Shown here: piece after piece, positions 44,703 to 56,834 of the stretch
Layout of the letters: every line of letters begins with the position of its first letter
Position numbering within the stretch: the first letter of the stretch is position 1
Source of the DNA: Lepraria neglecta
Lineage: Eukaryota; Ascomycota; Lecanoromycetes; Lecanorales; Stereocaulaceae
Reading direction: 5' to 3'
NCBI GenBank assembly: GCA_033220425.1
Contig: CM065650.1
Span: forward strand, 744,001 to 808,000
Length of the DNA: 64,000 bases
Notes under the pieces: model-generated
What the model was told of the DNA's origin: nothing
What the model saw: the letters and a program-made list of their open reading frames with translations, nothing else
The model's database searches: none
Translations under genes and position numbers: made by a program

Positions 44703-45441
44703 GATGTGGGAGCGACGTGGCCCACGGGAAAGTCTTGGTTGGGTCTGGTTGTCCTACCCAAGTCCATGATAAGCACGGGCTCGTATTATGCAGTGTCACG
44801 TCGATTCCTTAAAAATGGCAAGTTTATAAATATGAATATTATTTTCTTGTGTACTGATCTTTGATCAGTGATTTCCACCACTGTCCTCTCTCTCTTATCT
44901 GTTGCACGTGGGGGCCCCACAAGGCTGAGATGGAACTTACGACGCTAAGTCTCTTTGGGTATATATCGCGAGGTTTTGTTTCGCGGCGTTTTTTAGTTCG
45001 GGTTGTCCCGCTCCGTACGGCAGCTACTGACTGTTGGGTGCTGCGTTCTGACTGTATTTGCTTCTGGGATTTGGTCTTACAGTCAGACGCCTGAATACGA
45101 TGGGTTTTGTACAGTTGAACCATCGCATTTTACAATACTTCCAAGCTATGCGGTTTTTCGTGCTCTGAATATCGTATCCGTGGTTCCACGCCCGGGACAG
45201 GGTGTCCTTGACCTTTTCGGTCTAGACATAGCCGCGCTCGTGGGAGATGGGCTCGTGGCGTACGGAAATATTGCACGGTACTAAGGTGGCCCTGCCATGC
45301 GCATCTCAGATCACACGCGTCAATCGACATCTGAAATCGAGTGTTTTGACATTTTCTATCTCGTGGAGTGTACGTAGATGCACGTGTTACACGTACATCA
45401 ACAAGTGTATCTGGTGTAATTGATGGAGCGGGACCCCGAAT
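44703..45441. other. Gene-less stretch
   Basis: Nothing is recognised in the 3' flanks of two converging genes. Confidence 0.4.
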
Positions 45442-46447
45442 TTACACCCACTGCTTGTTTCCAAGGTGCGAGACAAACGCACCACCAAACCCACCCTCGA
45501 TGCTGGCCTTCTCCCAGGTCGACCTGACATGTCGGACGGATTCTTCCGGACTGATTGGGCCCTTGAAGTGAGGCGCATAGGTGACGAGCTTGCCCATGAA
45601 TCCCGTCAAGCCCTGGATCTCTTCCGGAGTGGCTGTGGGTATGCATTAATAAAAACGTCCAGATGTTGCAATTTTGAAAAGGCAGGAAGGGATACATACA
45701 ATCCGCGTAGTGGCCCACCTCCACCAAACCCGGGCTGATACTCAGGAAGAGCACACCATCTTTCTTGTATTGCGCGTTGAACTTGGCCACGATAACGTTC
45801 ATGGCCGCCTTGGAGGCAGCGTATAAAGCACCAATATCGACCTCGCACTCATTGGTCAAGTCGAGGTCGGCCAGACCGGTGGAAATGGTAAGGACCTTCT
45901 TGACCTTGCCCTTCAGGACAAGAGGGAGGAAGAGGTGGAAGAGGTGGATGTTGCCGACAACATTGGTCTGCGATAGCTGCGATGAAACAGCATCAACCTC
46001 CTCGACCTTGTCGCTCCTTTTGAACACATCGCATTAACTCACAGACCAGCCCGGAGACAGTAGCCAGAGGGAAGTAGACCTACAATGCGCCGATGGGTCC
46101 ATAGGTGTCCAGGTAGGGCACCAAAGCTCCGTTGGCCACCAGGTAGTCGATGCCACGCTCGCCGATGGTCTCGGCCGTGTCGGCAGCGGCTTGCTTCAGG
46201 CTGGCGTACTTGGTGAGGTCTGCATGGAGGATGTGGATATTGGGACGGTCGCCCAGCTCTGCCGCTATCTTCTTCTCGGTCGCAGCTTTGTCGCGGACCA
46301 GACCGACAACCAGGTTCTTCTGGTCTTCCGAGATCTGCCTGAGGAACTCGAACTAGGCTGGAATTAGATAAAGACGGTGCGTCACGCGGTAAAAATCAGA
46401 CTCACCCCGATTCCCTTGGACACTCCAGTGATAACGTAAACGGACAT
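45442..46447 (-). CDS. Short-chain dehydrogenase/reductase
   Basis: Four exons (46447-46406, 46352-46084, 46016-45700 and 45632-45442) add up to 819 nt, 272 aa, all in phase. The NAD(P)-binding glycine motif is at the very start (VITGVSKGIG), followed by the Rossmann pieces LVVGLVRDKA and HILHADLT. The tetrad Asn lies near TNVVGNIHLFHLF. The catalytic Ser and the YxxxK are in LTISTGL and YAASKAAMN, and a product-release segment is in SISPGLVEVG. It resembles the NAD(P)-dependent SDRs common in ascomycetes, and the length is typical of classical SDRs. It is cytosolic. Neighbours (a dead epimerase and a UbiA prenyltransferase) hint at a secondary-metabolite role, but no substrate can be named. 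Confidence 0.9.
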
Positions 46448-47711
46448 GTTGAGTGAGTGCGTAATGATTCTAAGTTGGATGAATTGTGTGTGTATATGTG
46501 TAGAAAGCGACAAGGACCTAGTCTCGAATGCTATAATTCGGTTGATTTGATAGAAAAGAGATTCACAAACGGGAACCATATCACATGCCAGGTGCTTAAT
46601 AATACTACTCGATTAATAACCTCAAGGGTGCAGACGCCTCAATCTAGCTTAGTCATCAATTTCAAAGCTTATGATTGGATGAGTAGCGAGCTTAGGTGAG
46701 CTGCCCTAGTATAGCGTGCCAAGATTTTCTGAGATTTTAGTGCCGAAAGTAAAACTGCTCCCTTGACGTAAGACATGCAGCGTATGTTACACATACAGTA
46801 CAGTAGAACAGTTTCAGGCAGACTTGGCAAACATTCGATTGAATCAATCCCTCACCAGTCAGACGAAAAGTACCAAGATGTTGGGGCCGGGGGGGATACG
46901 GAATATATTCCGACTAGGCAGGTCCCGCACCTCTAAATTAGAACGATCGGAGTAAGCAACGAAATCCATTCGTAGTGGACCCTTGTGCTGATAAACCCAT
47001 GTAACAATGAACATCAACATGCCCACCTAACAGCGGCACGAGCGGGGAGTCTCGGACTTGGACTTTTACTACACCCAGCCTTAAAGTTTGTCCCCCGCTC
47101 CCTGTCACGTGTCCAGCTTGATATACTAGAATAAGCGCACTGTGTGGGCCAATCACGTTTGTTAGCCTTTGGACCAGGTGGTTAAGATCTTATTCCTTAA
47201 AACTCCCCTTGCTAGACTGTATATAGATCAACGTTTGATGAATCTAATTAGGCTTAGTAAGTCTCCTCAGTCCACGCCGCCGTAGATCCATGAAAGAGAC
47301 ATCATTCTCGCACTTTTTTTTGCTTGTTGAAATGAGTGACAGGCACATCCTGCGTAACTCGTAGAAACTCCGCCTCACAGGGCTGGGATCTAACCACATC
47401 GGGCTAGCCTAGCCTACCGCGAACTCATGTAAGCCTTTTGCTCGTAGCATCAGAACTTCTACCCTTAGTTAATTCATACTACTTGAACTACACTTTCTGT
47501 ACACACATGAAGCTTCGTCGGATCATCTACATCTAATAGTATATCTCTCATTCTCTGTATCAAACTATTGATTTTAGCTTTATCGAAACCTCCACCCCCC
47601 CGCTCGCGCCCCCAACCGCTAAATCGAAGCCGATGTCAAGATGCTTGCTTCATGTGTCCGCCCCGTCTCGAAGTTTAGTTCCACAAGCGACTGCATACCT
47701 GACCTGGTCAG
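46448..47711. other. Gene-less stretch between SDR and prenyltransferase
   Basis: No gene is recognised. Both neighbours point to the left, so the upstream region of the SDR and the 3' flank of the prenyltransferase lie here. Confidence 0.4.
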
Positions 47712-48737
47712 TCAGTATCCGTACTTCTTCGGAAAGAAATCGGCCAAAAACCCAGCGGAGATTGCGGTGCCGACATAACCACTTCCAGGACCAAACGCCC
47801 AAGCGCAACTGTCGCCGTCTTCCAAATCGACAACCCAAATCATCCTTGCCAACAGGAGAGCAGCTCCGCCACACGATATAGCGTAGTATGGTACGCCAAA
47901 ACCTGCCAGTTGACCCGCCAATACCAGAAAGTAGAGCTGCACGGCAGTCGCTATGTAGCAGGCTGGTTTCGTTCCCTTCCTTCCGAGGCGTACGGCGAGT
48001 CCTTTGACGCCAGCCTTCAGGTCATCGAGGTAATCCTGATGAGCGTAAATGGTATCAAAGATGACAGTCCAGATAATCCCAGCGATGTATAAACATGCCG
48101 CTGACTGGGCCAGTGGTGCTTCGATGACTTTGGACACACGGGCTGAGAGATCCAACGACGGGTCCAACAGAGGCGCCAGCGGATCCTTCCCGACCATCGC
48201 AGTCACCAGAAAGATGGCATAAGACAGCCCAAATCCCAGCTCGACTTGGGGGTAGTTTGTGCAGCGCTTCAGGAAGGGGTAGATGAACAAGAGAACGCCG
48301 TCTACGGTGGCGTGAATCAACGTCGAATGGCCGAAGGTGTACAAGATGCAGGCTCCAACGGCGATCTGTACGGCGGTGAAGAAATGCGCCTGCACCGTCG
48401 TGACGGCACCCCGTGGAATAGGCCTCACTCGGCAGCGAGCGACCTGGCGATCAAAGTCCTGATCTTGGTTGTCGTTCCAGGTGCAGGTAATGCCGCGGAA
48501 GACGGTCGTCCATAATCCCACGTGCGCTGCGAGGAGCACAAGAGCTTTCAGATCAATATCGCTGGAGAATGGGGGGATGTTGATGGCAAACCCAAGCCCT
48601 ATCAAGTAGTGCCAGTAGAAAGCCCAGAACCCTGACGGACGGTCGAGACGCATGAGTTCGGCGTACGGAACCCATGCGTCTGGTATGAAGCGAAAGAGGC
48701 CATGACTTGGCTTGCTGTAGTATTTGACTTCATTCAT
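47712..48737 (-). CDS. UbiA-family prenyltransferase
   Basis: A single exon of 341 aa from ATG 48737 (MNEVKYYSKPSHGLF). The first aspartate-rich motif is NDNQDQDFDRQVARCRVRPI and the second is FDTIYAHQDYLDDLKAGVKG, the two Mg-diphosphate binding sites of UbiA enzymes. About eight hydrophobic segments span the protein (for example YAISCGGAALLLARMIWVV near the end). Size and motifs agree with the 4-hydroxybenzoate polyprenyltransferase group, including Coq2 and the meroterpenoid enzymes Trt2 and AusN. It would transfer a prenyl chain to an aromatic acceptor in an internal membrane. The absence of a mitochondrial presequence, and the cluster-like neighbourhood, favour a metabolite enzyme over Coq2. 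No polyketide synthase is in the window. The sequence is intact. Confidence 0.88.
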   Translation of the reverse strand: MNEVKYYSKPSHGLFRFIPDAWVPYAELMRLDRPSGFWAFYWHYLIGLGFAINIPPFSSDIDLKALVLLAAHVGLWTTVFRGITCTWNDNQDQDFDRQVARCRVRPIPRGAVTTVQAHFFTAVQIAVGACILYTFGHSTLIHATVDGVLLFIYPFLKRCTNYPQVELGFGLSYAIFLVTAMVGKDPLAPLLDPSLDLSARVSKVIEAPLAQSAACLYIAGIIWTVIFDTIYAHQDYLDDLKAGVKGLAVRLGRKGTKPACYIATAVQLYFLVLAGQLAGFGVPYYAISCGGAALLLARMIWVVDLEDGDSCAWAFGPGSGYVGTAISAGFLADFFPKKYGY

Positions 48738-49999
48738 GGCGGGGGAGGGACTGGTACCGTCTGGGCTATGATGGGTATACTTGGTGTAGGACTGCCAGGG
48801 TCGCTCATAATAGAGAGAAGCGGTATGATGATGGGTAATATATGCAATCCCCCCGAAGGCCCAGGGTCGGAGGATTGGAACGGGAAGGGCTATCGTAGCA
48901 GTACTAAAGCCTCGGGGCCGGACCTATCATCACCTTTATCCTTTATCATGAACATCCCTATCTGCTACAGAAGAATCTATAGACACTTTCGGACCAAGGT
49001 ATTTCCTGAGAGCAACAGATCAGGGATACATGCATGAAGGATTTACATAGCATAAGCGTGGCAGTCTGGCCTGAGATTCTTTAGTTGCCTTACGGAGCTT
49101 TTTCCGTCTTACCTGCATAGAAACGAGGGGGCGGATCCTGAAGGCCGTAATGATGACCGTCTCGTCCACCAAGGCTGCCCGGAGCTGAGATGCTTGGTTG
49201 CCCCATGCATAGAAACAAGGCAATGGGTAGCAGACCTACTGTAGGTCCCCACTAGGAAACGTCAGTAATTCTCCGAATCGTCGGCGGGTGTAACCACGGG
49301 ATACGATAATCTGGGCATTGTAACTCCTTGGTAGTGGAATCTTGGCCTGCATTATCACACCGCATACGTTCAATAGCAACCTGTTTCGTGGGTTCGTCAG
49401 TATCGGACACCTCGGAAGCCTATCTTAATGTCAGGGGCATGGTGCGCTACTGAGTGGCAGACCGCGATAGTTTGACGCATTGGGTCTAGCTCCGGCGCCA
49501 CTTCGGCTAGTTCGCGGCCACCTAGATAAGGTATCCTGCGCAGCTCGTTCATAGCTTCTGAATGAATCAATCCACACATACACCCCACACATAAGTTCTT
49601 CCATAACACCTAGACTAGGCAAAGAGCCGCACAACCTCGATACGTTCATGAAGATTCTATGTAATCCATAGCGGAGCTCTATACCTCCTTAACATGGACT
49701 GTCCTGTAAGACTCCAGAATTGTGCCAGTCTCTAGTCGTCGGAAGTTAGTCTGATAGCACAAGGAAGACTTTGCCAAGCCCATGATGTTGCTGACTGGCC
49801 TGCTTATTGATAATTAACAATCTATTGAGATTTGCTCTCTGATATTCTAATTTCTATGATCACAATCTTATACCACACACCAAGAACTGTCCTGCAGTCC
49901 AGATCACAATCTCACCGTCCAGAGTCAGCCCGTCGGCTACTTCCGCCAGCTCCTGACAGTCGTCGTTGATACAGCCTGTGGTGACTGTTCAGTGGCTAT
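48738..49999. other. Gene-less stretch with unidentified fragments
   Basis: Short minus frames (about 49260-49020 and 49650-49397) may be relics, but I cannot identify them. Nothing else is seen. Confidence 0.35.
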
Positions 50000-50293
50000 T
50001 CACACCTTTTTTTCAACGACGATAGGGTTGTAGTAGCGGAAGCGGTTGTTTGGGTCGTACCGGGCCTTGAGGCCCCGCAGCCGCTCGATGCGCCAGCTCT
50101 CGTGGCCGTAATGCTCCTCGAGGGTCTCGAGGCCGGTGGCGTAGTTGATGTAGGCATCGACAGGACGGTTCGGCTGGCCGGCGTTCCACTGGTCGCGGAC
50201 CTCGGCGGCCCAGGCCCAGGCCGCCTTCTCGCTGTCAGGGTGCGGCACGACCGCATTGAAGAGCATCAGGTGGCGGTCAGCGCGGAAGGCATA
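50000..50293 (-). pseudogene. C-terminal end of a berberine-bridge (BBE)-type FAD oxidase
   Basis: The frame reads SYAFRADRHLMLFNAVV, then YGHESWRIERLRGLKARYDP and NNRFRYYNPI, ending at a stop at 50000. The last motif is the BBE C-terminal signature of FAD-linked oxidoreductases that are frequent in secondary-metabolite clusters. The upstream ~400 residues are missing: a hAT element begins at 50294, and the other side of it (53481 on) does not contain recognisable BBE sequence. Thus the piece is a 3' remnant. It lies on the same strand as the prenyltransferase. Confidence 0.75.
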
Positions 50294-53200
50294 GCTGTTA
50301 ATGGTGCAAACCGTGCAGTTTAAAAGTTAAACGGTTTACACTAAAAAAACTATTAGTGAACCAGTTAGTTAAACAGTTTAATGACATAAATACGGAGTTG
50401 AAGCACGTTTGTACCAAATTTTGGTGAGATTGAACATAAAAAGGGTTTCAACATCGCCGACGACGTGTACGACAGCGGCAATACAAAACAAGTATCCAGA
50501 AACACCCTCCGGGGTTCATACACATCCTAAACAAGCCTCCTACCCGCCAGACGTATAGGGACATCAGTATAGAATAGCATGTCGTCGCTCTGAGCAAATT
50601 GTCTAGGACCACCCCAGTAGCTCACCGATCTCGACACGCAAAGCTCCCAAATATGCGATTGCCGTAGTTTTCAGAGTTGAACACGTCTTCCTATGCGCTA
50701 ACCCGAACAGGCCTAGTACCATACCTTGCTACTATGCCATGCTCACTGCTACCGTGATACCCTGATATAGTCGCCTCTTTACTCATTACCAAGAGCTTCC
50801 TCTACTGTCCCCACTATATCGCCAGTCCTCTCAATAGCACCATATAGATCTTCCTCGACAAATATCCCAATGCGGAACCATGATTTCAGGCACTCCAAAA
50901 GCTCGATACTGTCGATATTAAGGCTGCACCGCTGGTTAGTAATCATATACTTAGCACTCGAGAAGACGCGTTCTGGCTCGGAAGACATTGGGGGTACTGA
51001 ATAGATATCAATCGCCATTTTTGACAGCTGAGGGAGTCGTTGTCGTTATTCCAGTTGGAGCCACCACTCGATAGCTGGTCTATCAGTAGCCATTAATAAT
51101 GGCTCATGTAAATATCGCGTCAATTCATCATCAGATTCCTGTATCTGATGTCCTTGCTTATTTGCCCACTATTGCGAGAACTTAAGATCTTCCTCCGCCT
51201 TACCGTCTGAGTCGTTTGCTGCTATCTCTAGGGCGGATATAGTAGGCGGGGATGGAATTATCGCCGATCGATAGCTCTTCTCCCATAGTTGTCTGACTAT
51301 TAGCTCGATATTTGGTTGCTACTCTTTCTGCCAGTCACTGAAGTATATCATCTTCTGACAGGGATGTAGTACTATTGCTGCAAGGTATACCGGCGACCGT
51401 GCTGCTGTCTTATTCCAATACTTCAGCATCTTCGTCCAGCCGGTATGGAGCATGCCTCTTATAATATCGTCGTCATAATATCTCGCCGTCTCTGATTCAA
51501 AAAGATCAACTAGGTAATCCATAGTAGGAATTACCATATCAAGAGTAACTTTTCTACCCTCTAAGCCCTTAGTACGTTGGTAGAAGTGTCTCAAAAAGCC
51601 GCGGATATTGAGTAGTACTCTCCAATTGTCTGCAGAGAGGGTATCCTTTGAAAGCTCAGTCTCCATACTATTAAGCTGGAGGATTGACGACTTAATTTTA
51701 ACAGTAGCGCAATCGATCATAGTGTACCAGGAATTCCACCGAGTCCCATTATCTCGCTTGGGCATCCTACCATTGCTTATTGCTTTGAATCGCTGAATTC
51801 GCTGAGTGCTTCCCATTATATAGACGCAGGTGTTATAGAGCTTGCCGAGAGGACCAAGTCTTCGCCAATTAATGAGCTGCGCTTCTATAGGAGCCACTAC
51901 TTGATCCTTAGGGTATTCGTAGTCGTCAACCTATGCTCCGAAGAGGAAAGCTTATACCGCAAGATTAATGATGTGGCCTATACAGCGGAGGCGTCGTTCC
52001 TCAGCATTAAAAGGAATCATATATTTGCGGTGGAGTGTGTCCGCCAATACGCTCATAAGCGTGTCGTTACTTTCGATGTTATCTATAACGAAATACCCCA
52101 GGCGTCCTTGAATACTATATTCTTCTGCAACGTCTAAAATTATACTTGCTTGGTTCTCTCTAGAATGTTTACCCTGAATCTCTCTTAATGCGAGGGTGAC
52201 TTCTCGTCTTTCTAGTTTCTCAGTAGTGAAATGGGCGATAATTGCCAGTATACCAAGGTAATTAGGAGACGTCCACATATTACAGGAAATATATATATAT
52301 ATCAGATATCGCAGTAGCTATAATATGATGTAGGCGGCGTTTTCCTTCAGCAAAGAGTTTGAATGCGTGTGTTCGAATTGTTGCTGGAGCTCTTGGTAGC
52401 GCCGCATTTGCTGTAGGATTAATGTATTGTAGGAAGGTGCGAAAGGGCTTATGGCTGACCTGATTAAAGGGTAGGTCGGAGGAGACAATTTATTGGATGT
52501 AGAGATACTCTATCGTCGCTTTGTTGACGTTTTGGCCTGAGTTTTTTGATGCTTCCACCTTTTCTTCTTCTGCTGCTGCTACTTGACGGTATATAGTGTC
52601 TATTACTGAGAGGCCCTCGCCTTATCGTTTTTGGTAAGACTAGTAGCTTCTGGATCGTACCGGTGTACGTCTTTAAGATGCTTCCTTATTGAAGTTGTCC
52701 CGCCACTCTTTATATATTTTTTCGAGTAACTATTATAAATATAGTATTCACAGCTACCAATAGTCTGGAGTGTAGCACGAGTATAGATGTCTGACGTCGG
52801 CTGTCGGGTCCTCTTCTTATTGGCTGCAGAGGTCTCAGAGGACTGAGACACGCTTGATGCAGGACCTGGTGTATAAGGAGACATATTTGTAAAGGGATCT
52901 TGTGGCTGACAGTCTGTATCCTTTATTGTTGTGTCTGCCAGCTCGTCCTCGATGCCTATAGGTTCGGCTGCGACTGCTCCTTGACCGTATACGTTGCCAG
53001 ATGCTCTCTGAGTGAATGGTAGCTTCTTCTGCTTGGGGGGAGGATACCGATGCGGTCGGCTTTATGGCGCGTCTTGTAGGGTAGGGTGGACGCTGTCGAT
53101 AGTACTGCCTCACTTGCTGGCTTGGAGGATGCCGTAGGAGCTTCTGAGAGGTCTGAATCACTGTCATTGCCGTTCATGGTTGATTGATGGCGATGATGAG

Positions 53201-53480
53201 TAGGATGTTGAATAATTCAGAATTTGGTGAGATCACACCACCAAGCAGCCCCTGACGCTAAGCCTATATAGGCATTACGCTAACCGTATCAGGTAGAACT
53301 CCGCCACTATATTGCACCGTTTAACTGCCAAACCAACTAGTTTATAAGCAGTTGGTTCAAATATTGAACCGGTTTAAATTAAACAGTTGAATTGTTAAAC
53401 TGCACCAACTAATAAGCAAAAAAAGGCAAACCAACCGGTTAAACCAACTATTTATTAAATAGTTGGTGCACCATTAACAG
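50294..53480 (-). mobile_element. Degenerate hAT-type DNA transposon
   Basis: The ends CTGTTAATGGTGCA (50294-50307) and its exact reverse complement (53467-53480) are a 14-bp perfect inverted repeat. The subterminal regions are dense in GTTTAA and GTTGGT-type words, as in hAT elements. The transposase fragments are all on the minus strand between 53177 and 50779. They include a BED-like region (SIRKHLKDVH, in which one zinc-binding Cys reads as Tyr), a DDE-core part (TRWNSWYTMID) and the hAT dimerisation region (SVPPMSSEPERVFSSAKYMI). Roughly five to seven in-frame stops, most of them TAG, interrupt it. No 8-bp target duplication is visible at the flanks. Confidence 0.75.
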
Positions 53481-53889
53481 CCTTGGCAAGAAGCTAACCG
53501 GGTCAACGCTGTAGAATGATTACTGAGCTAGGGGTTAGTTTTCATCTTCTTCTAGGCGCCAATTTTCGTTTAGTCTAGCCACTTCCTAAGTAAGAATGGA
53601 GTCAATCTGCTTCAGCGTTGGACTCCTAAACAAATTTGCCTGCATCCTGAGTAATTCTTTCTCAATCCATGATAAGAAATGTTGAGCTAAGGCCAATAGA
53701 TTCAGAGTATGCCAGAACGCAATTTAGTTCCATCATGTATAAACTGAATAGAGCGTTAGTAGGCAGCGGCGAATCAGTAGATGCTTACTCCATGTAATGG
53801 TATTTGAAAGCGCAGCTGAATGGACGCTCTCGTTTACACTTGCAAGAATACAATAGCCAGAGCGAGTAGCGAGAAAGTAGGAAATGGCT
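53481..53889. other. Gene-less stretch
   Basis: I see nothing identifiable between the hAT element and the repeat array. Confidence 0.4.
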
Positions 53890-54010
53890 GAGGAGGAGCA
53901 CGAAAGTATTGAGGGAGCAGAGAGGGAGCACGGGAGAGCAGCGAGGGAGCAAAGGGGAGCACAGAGTACGGGAGAGCAGAGGGGGAGCAAAAGCACGAAG
54001 TGGGCCTTAG
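53890..54010. repeat. Second AGGGAGCA-rich array
   Basis: This has eight to ten imperfect GGGAGCA units (for example AGAGAGGGAGCACGGGAGAG). The unit matches the array at 43330-43447. The two arrays bracket the SDR-UbiA-BBE-hAT segment. Confidence 0.6.
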
Positions 54011-54133
54011 CGCGGGAGCAATGTGGCGGTACTGTATATTTGAAACTCAAGGATACTATATATACATATGCACTGGCTTTACACTTGATATTGACACCGC
54101 CGAGTCACGAAGAAAGCTCGAAAATCCGACGAA

Positions 54134-55504
54134 TTGAGCACAAGCGAGCTCAAATGCTTCTCTTCAGCACAGCGTTTGCCTCATAAAGCAATGCAGTCCA
54201 CACGCGGATCGAGGCATGTCGAGACGATGATCATCACCAATTTTATTGTTATCCTCAGTTACGCCGCTGCTTTTGTCTCTGCGGCTCACAACACGACCAA
54301 CCACGATCTCGTCTATGGTTGGGTGTCAACCAATTGCGTGCGAGGGACAAGCAAAATCCTCTGGAGCTGCCTCTCCAAAATTGTTCCTCTGCGCCTGGAC
54401 CGTCATCCATCTTGCTGTCCCCTATTACCAAGTGAGAAAGTCGCACTCCATGAAGCAAAACTTCTAAGAAGCAAGATACTCCCAGCGATATTTCGAATCC
54501 TGGTCCCAGAATTTCTCATCATCCCAACACTCATCGAACTACTGAAAGCTCGTCGCACTGCAAAACCCCTAAGACTTCTTGGTGCAAGCGGCCAAATCAC
54601 TCTGACTCATGGATTTGCCGTTGACATGGGAGCTTTGTGTCTGAAATCCTCCGCGGGGAAATATCGTCAACTTGGATCAAGGCATGTTGCCCAAGTCTAT
54701 AATTTCGTTCCAAAGGACTATGACGCTCAAGAGCGGCCGCCTTCTCTATCACATTTTGAGGAATGGATCACGGGGCTGGAGGCGATAACTGATGATCAAA
54801 TCAACGACGAGGCCAAGTCGGACCTTGCGACGAAGGTTTTGGCGTGCATGCAAACATTATGGCTCGCAACCCAGATCGTATCTAGGTTAATTCAACATAA
54901 AGCGCTAACACTCCTCGAAGTAACTTCTATGGGACACGTGGCTTGTGCTATTATCGCCTATGCAGCTTGGTGGCCGAAGCCTCAAGACAGCTCTGTGCCT
55001 ATAATGATTATGTGCTCTGATGAGGCAGTACAGGAACTGTCTCCGTCGCCCTGCTTACCGGTCATGGATACGTGGCAGGAGTATGTATTTGCCTCTTTAG
55101 GATGGGCTCATCAACATTGGAGTAAGACCTTTTATTCACCAGCCTTTGGTAAAGACCGTACAGCAGGCCATATGCTAGGAATAATGGCTCTGTCAACTTC
55201 CATCTTTGGTGCCATTTACGTTGCATCCTGAGGAATCACACCGCCATCATCGACCGAATTATGGATATGGCGAGGCAGCACGCTGGGATGCTTGATTCTA
55301 CCCGTCCCAAGTTACTTGTCTGTAATGGTTTCAGCATTATGGTATCATACTGATTTGAAGGGTCGTGTTGACGGTCTGATATCACTCTTTTGCATAATTC
55401 TCTACGTTACGCCGAGGCTATACCTGATTTTGGAGGTCTTCATTAGCCTTCGCGCGCTGCCAAGAAGCGCATACGACTCTGTCGGATGCGACGTCAACAA
55501 ATGA
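54134..55504 (+). pseudogene. Broken gene of a fungal VYGWVST-type membrane protein family
   Basis: The reading frame contains VYGWVSTNCVRGTSKILWSC, which is followed by LFLCAWTVIHLAVPYYQ in another frame, and it returns to the first frame at about 54440 (ILPAIFRILVPEFLI). The later part TLTHGFAVDMGALCL, the KVLACMQTLWLATQIVSRL helix and LEVTSMGHVACAI are characteristic of a large family of multi-helix fungal membrane proteins of unknown function. TGA at 55229-55231 interrupts ASWGIT, where relatives have Trp (TGG to TGA would be one G-to-A change). The same frame then continues to 55504. There are at least two frame changes and one stop, so it is dead. The last helices before the end (VSALWYH and ISLFCIILYVTP) are readable. 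Confidence 0.65.
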
Positions 55505-55665
55505 TGCGCCACCACTCTTCGCCAGAATACTTATGGCGACATGCGCACTTCGATTGACCACCACCTCCCACCTCCAACGTTCACTCGCACTATGCGTTTC
55601 TCAGCTCCGAGCCAAGACTTGCTGTTCCCTGAGCATTTGATTCGAAACGCTTTTGTACTTGCACG

Positions 55666-56834
55666 ATGGTATACATTATCTTTCTACTCACGCTCCTCCT
55701 TAACCACATTCTCCTCATTCCCGCCATTTCAATCCAACCGCAAGCGCCTGAAAATGGGACATCAGCCAACCTCATAATCCCTGCAAAGTATGTTCAGTTC
55801 AGATGATTGCAAAGACAACAAATTCGTCGGTATATTAACACCCCCAACCACAGCCTCAACATCACGATCCCCCCATCACCCCCAGGCTTCTACTTGGAAA
55901 TATCCTACAACTCCGAATTCCGTCTCCAACCCCTAGCAGTCTATCATAACACCATCCTAACCCTCTACGAAATAGCCAACCGAAACTCCTGGACTCAAAT
56001 CTGGACCGAACCCATAACGCCCTTCTCAGTCGGCTGGCAGACCTGGATTCTCGCCATCAAAGAACCAGGACGTCGGCTGCCCCCATTGAGGACTAGCCAT
56101 GTTGTATTGGCGCTTTATCATGGTGTTGCGCAGATGAGCGAGGACAGTGAGTTTTGCCAGATGGTTGTTGAGATGTTTGTGAATCAGGTATTGATTGGGA
56201 ATGTTACTATTGAGAATTTGCCGAATCCGCCTGCTAGGTCTGCTGGGAATGGGGATGGTGGGAGAGTGAGGAATGGTAATGAGAGTACAGTAGGTTTGGC
56301 GACGACGGCGACGAATTCTAGTGATAGTAGTCTGGGCATTGTGATTCATGAGGTGGACATGAAGATAACATACAACTGTAAGGCACACTTCTGTTTAATC
56401 CTTTCCCAATCGGTGCTATTTCTAGTGCCATGAGACAAGTCTCAACTCGCCATGTCTTAACGAGGAAATACTGACTCCGAAATGTGCTAGACAACGGCGC
56501 CCGCATCAACAGCCGCGACTTCTTCACAGCAATCATGGACGGCATGACCTACGCGGCCAGAAACGGTAAACTAGCCGTATGCCCCTCCCTCGACGCAATA
56601 AGTGCAGAGGCGAATCTCGTATTCCACGTTATTGGGCAAGAGGGGAGTCCGCAGCCAATGAGATACGATGTGGTGACGCAGGCCATGAAGGCTTTGTTTG
56701 TGGATATGACGTTTCGACAGCGCAGGTTTGCGGAGATTAGTTTTAGCTTCACGCATCAGGGCGTGCAGGTTGGGGAGGGGTATGTGAGGAAGTTGGCTTT
56801 TGGGCTGGGGAATGGTACGAGCGCTGTGAAATAG
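55666..56834 (+). CDS. Secreted hypothetical protein (329 aa)
   Basis: Three exons (55666-55787, 55854-56377 and 56491-56834) give 990 nt, 329 aa, in phase throughout. A signal peptide (MVYIIFLLTLLLNHILLIPA) starts the protein. Next comes NLNITIPPSPPGFYLEIS, in which an N-glycosylation site (NIT) is visible. The central third holds a Gly/Asn/Ser-rich stretch with several N-x-S/T sites, and the C-terminal third has ARNGKLAVCPSLDAISAEAN. Only one cysteine or so occurs in each half. No domain is recognised. The start at 55666 is chosen because it gives a typical hydrophobic leader. It is not in a recognisable cluster, and its neighbours (a broken membrane gene and a receptor) give no hint of role. 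Confidence 0.7.

Noticed and set aside
46099-46356. Plus-strand frames opposite the SDR gene
   Set aside because: They are antisense to a spliced gene with all SDR motifs in phase.
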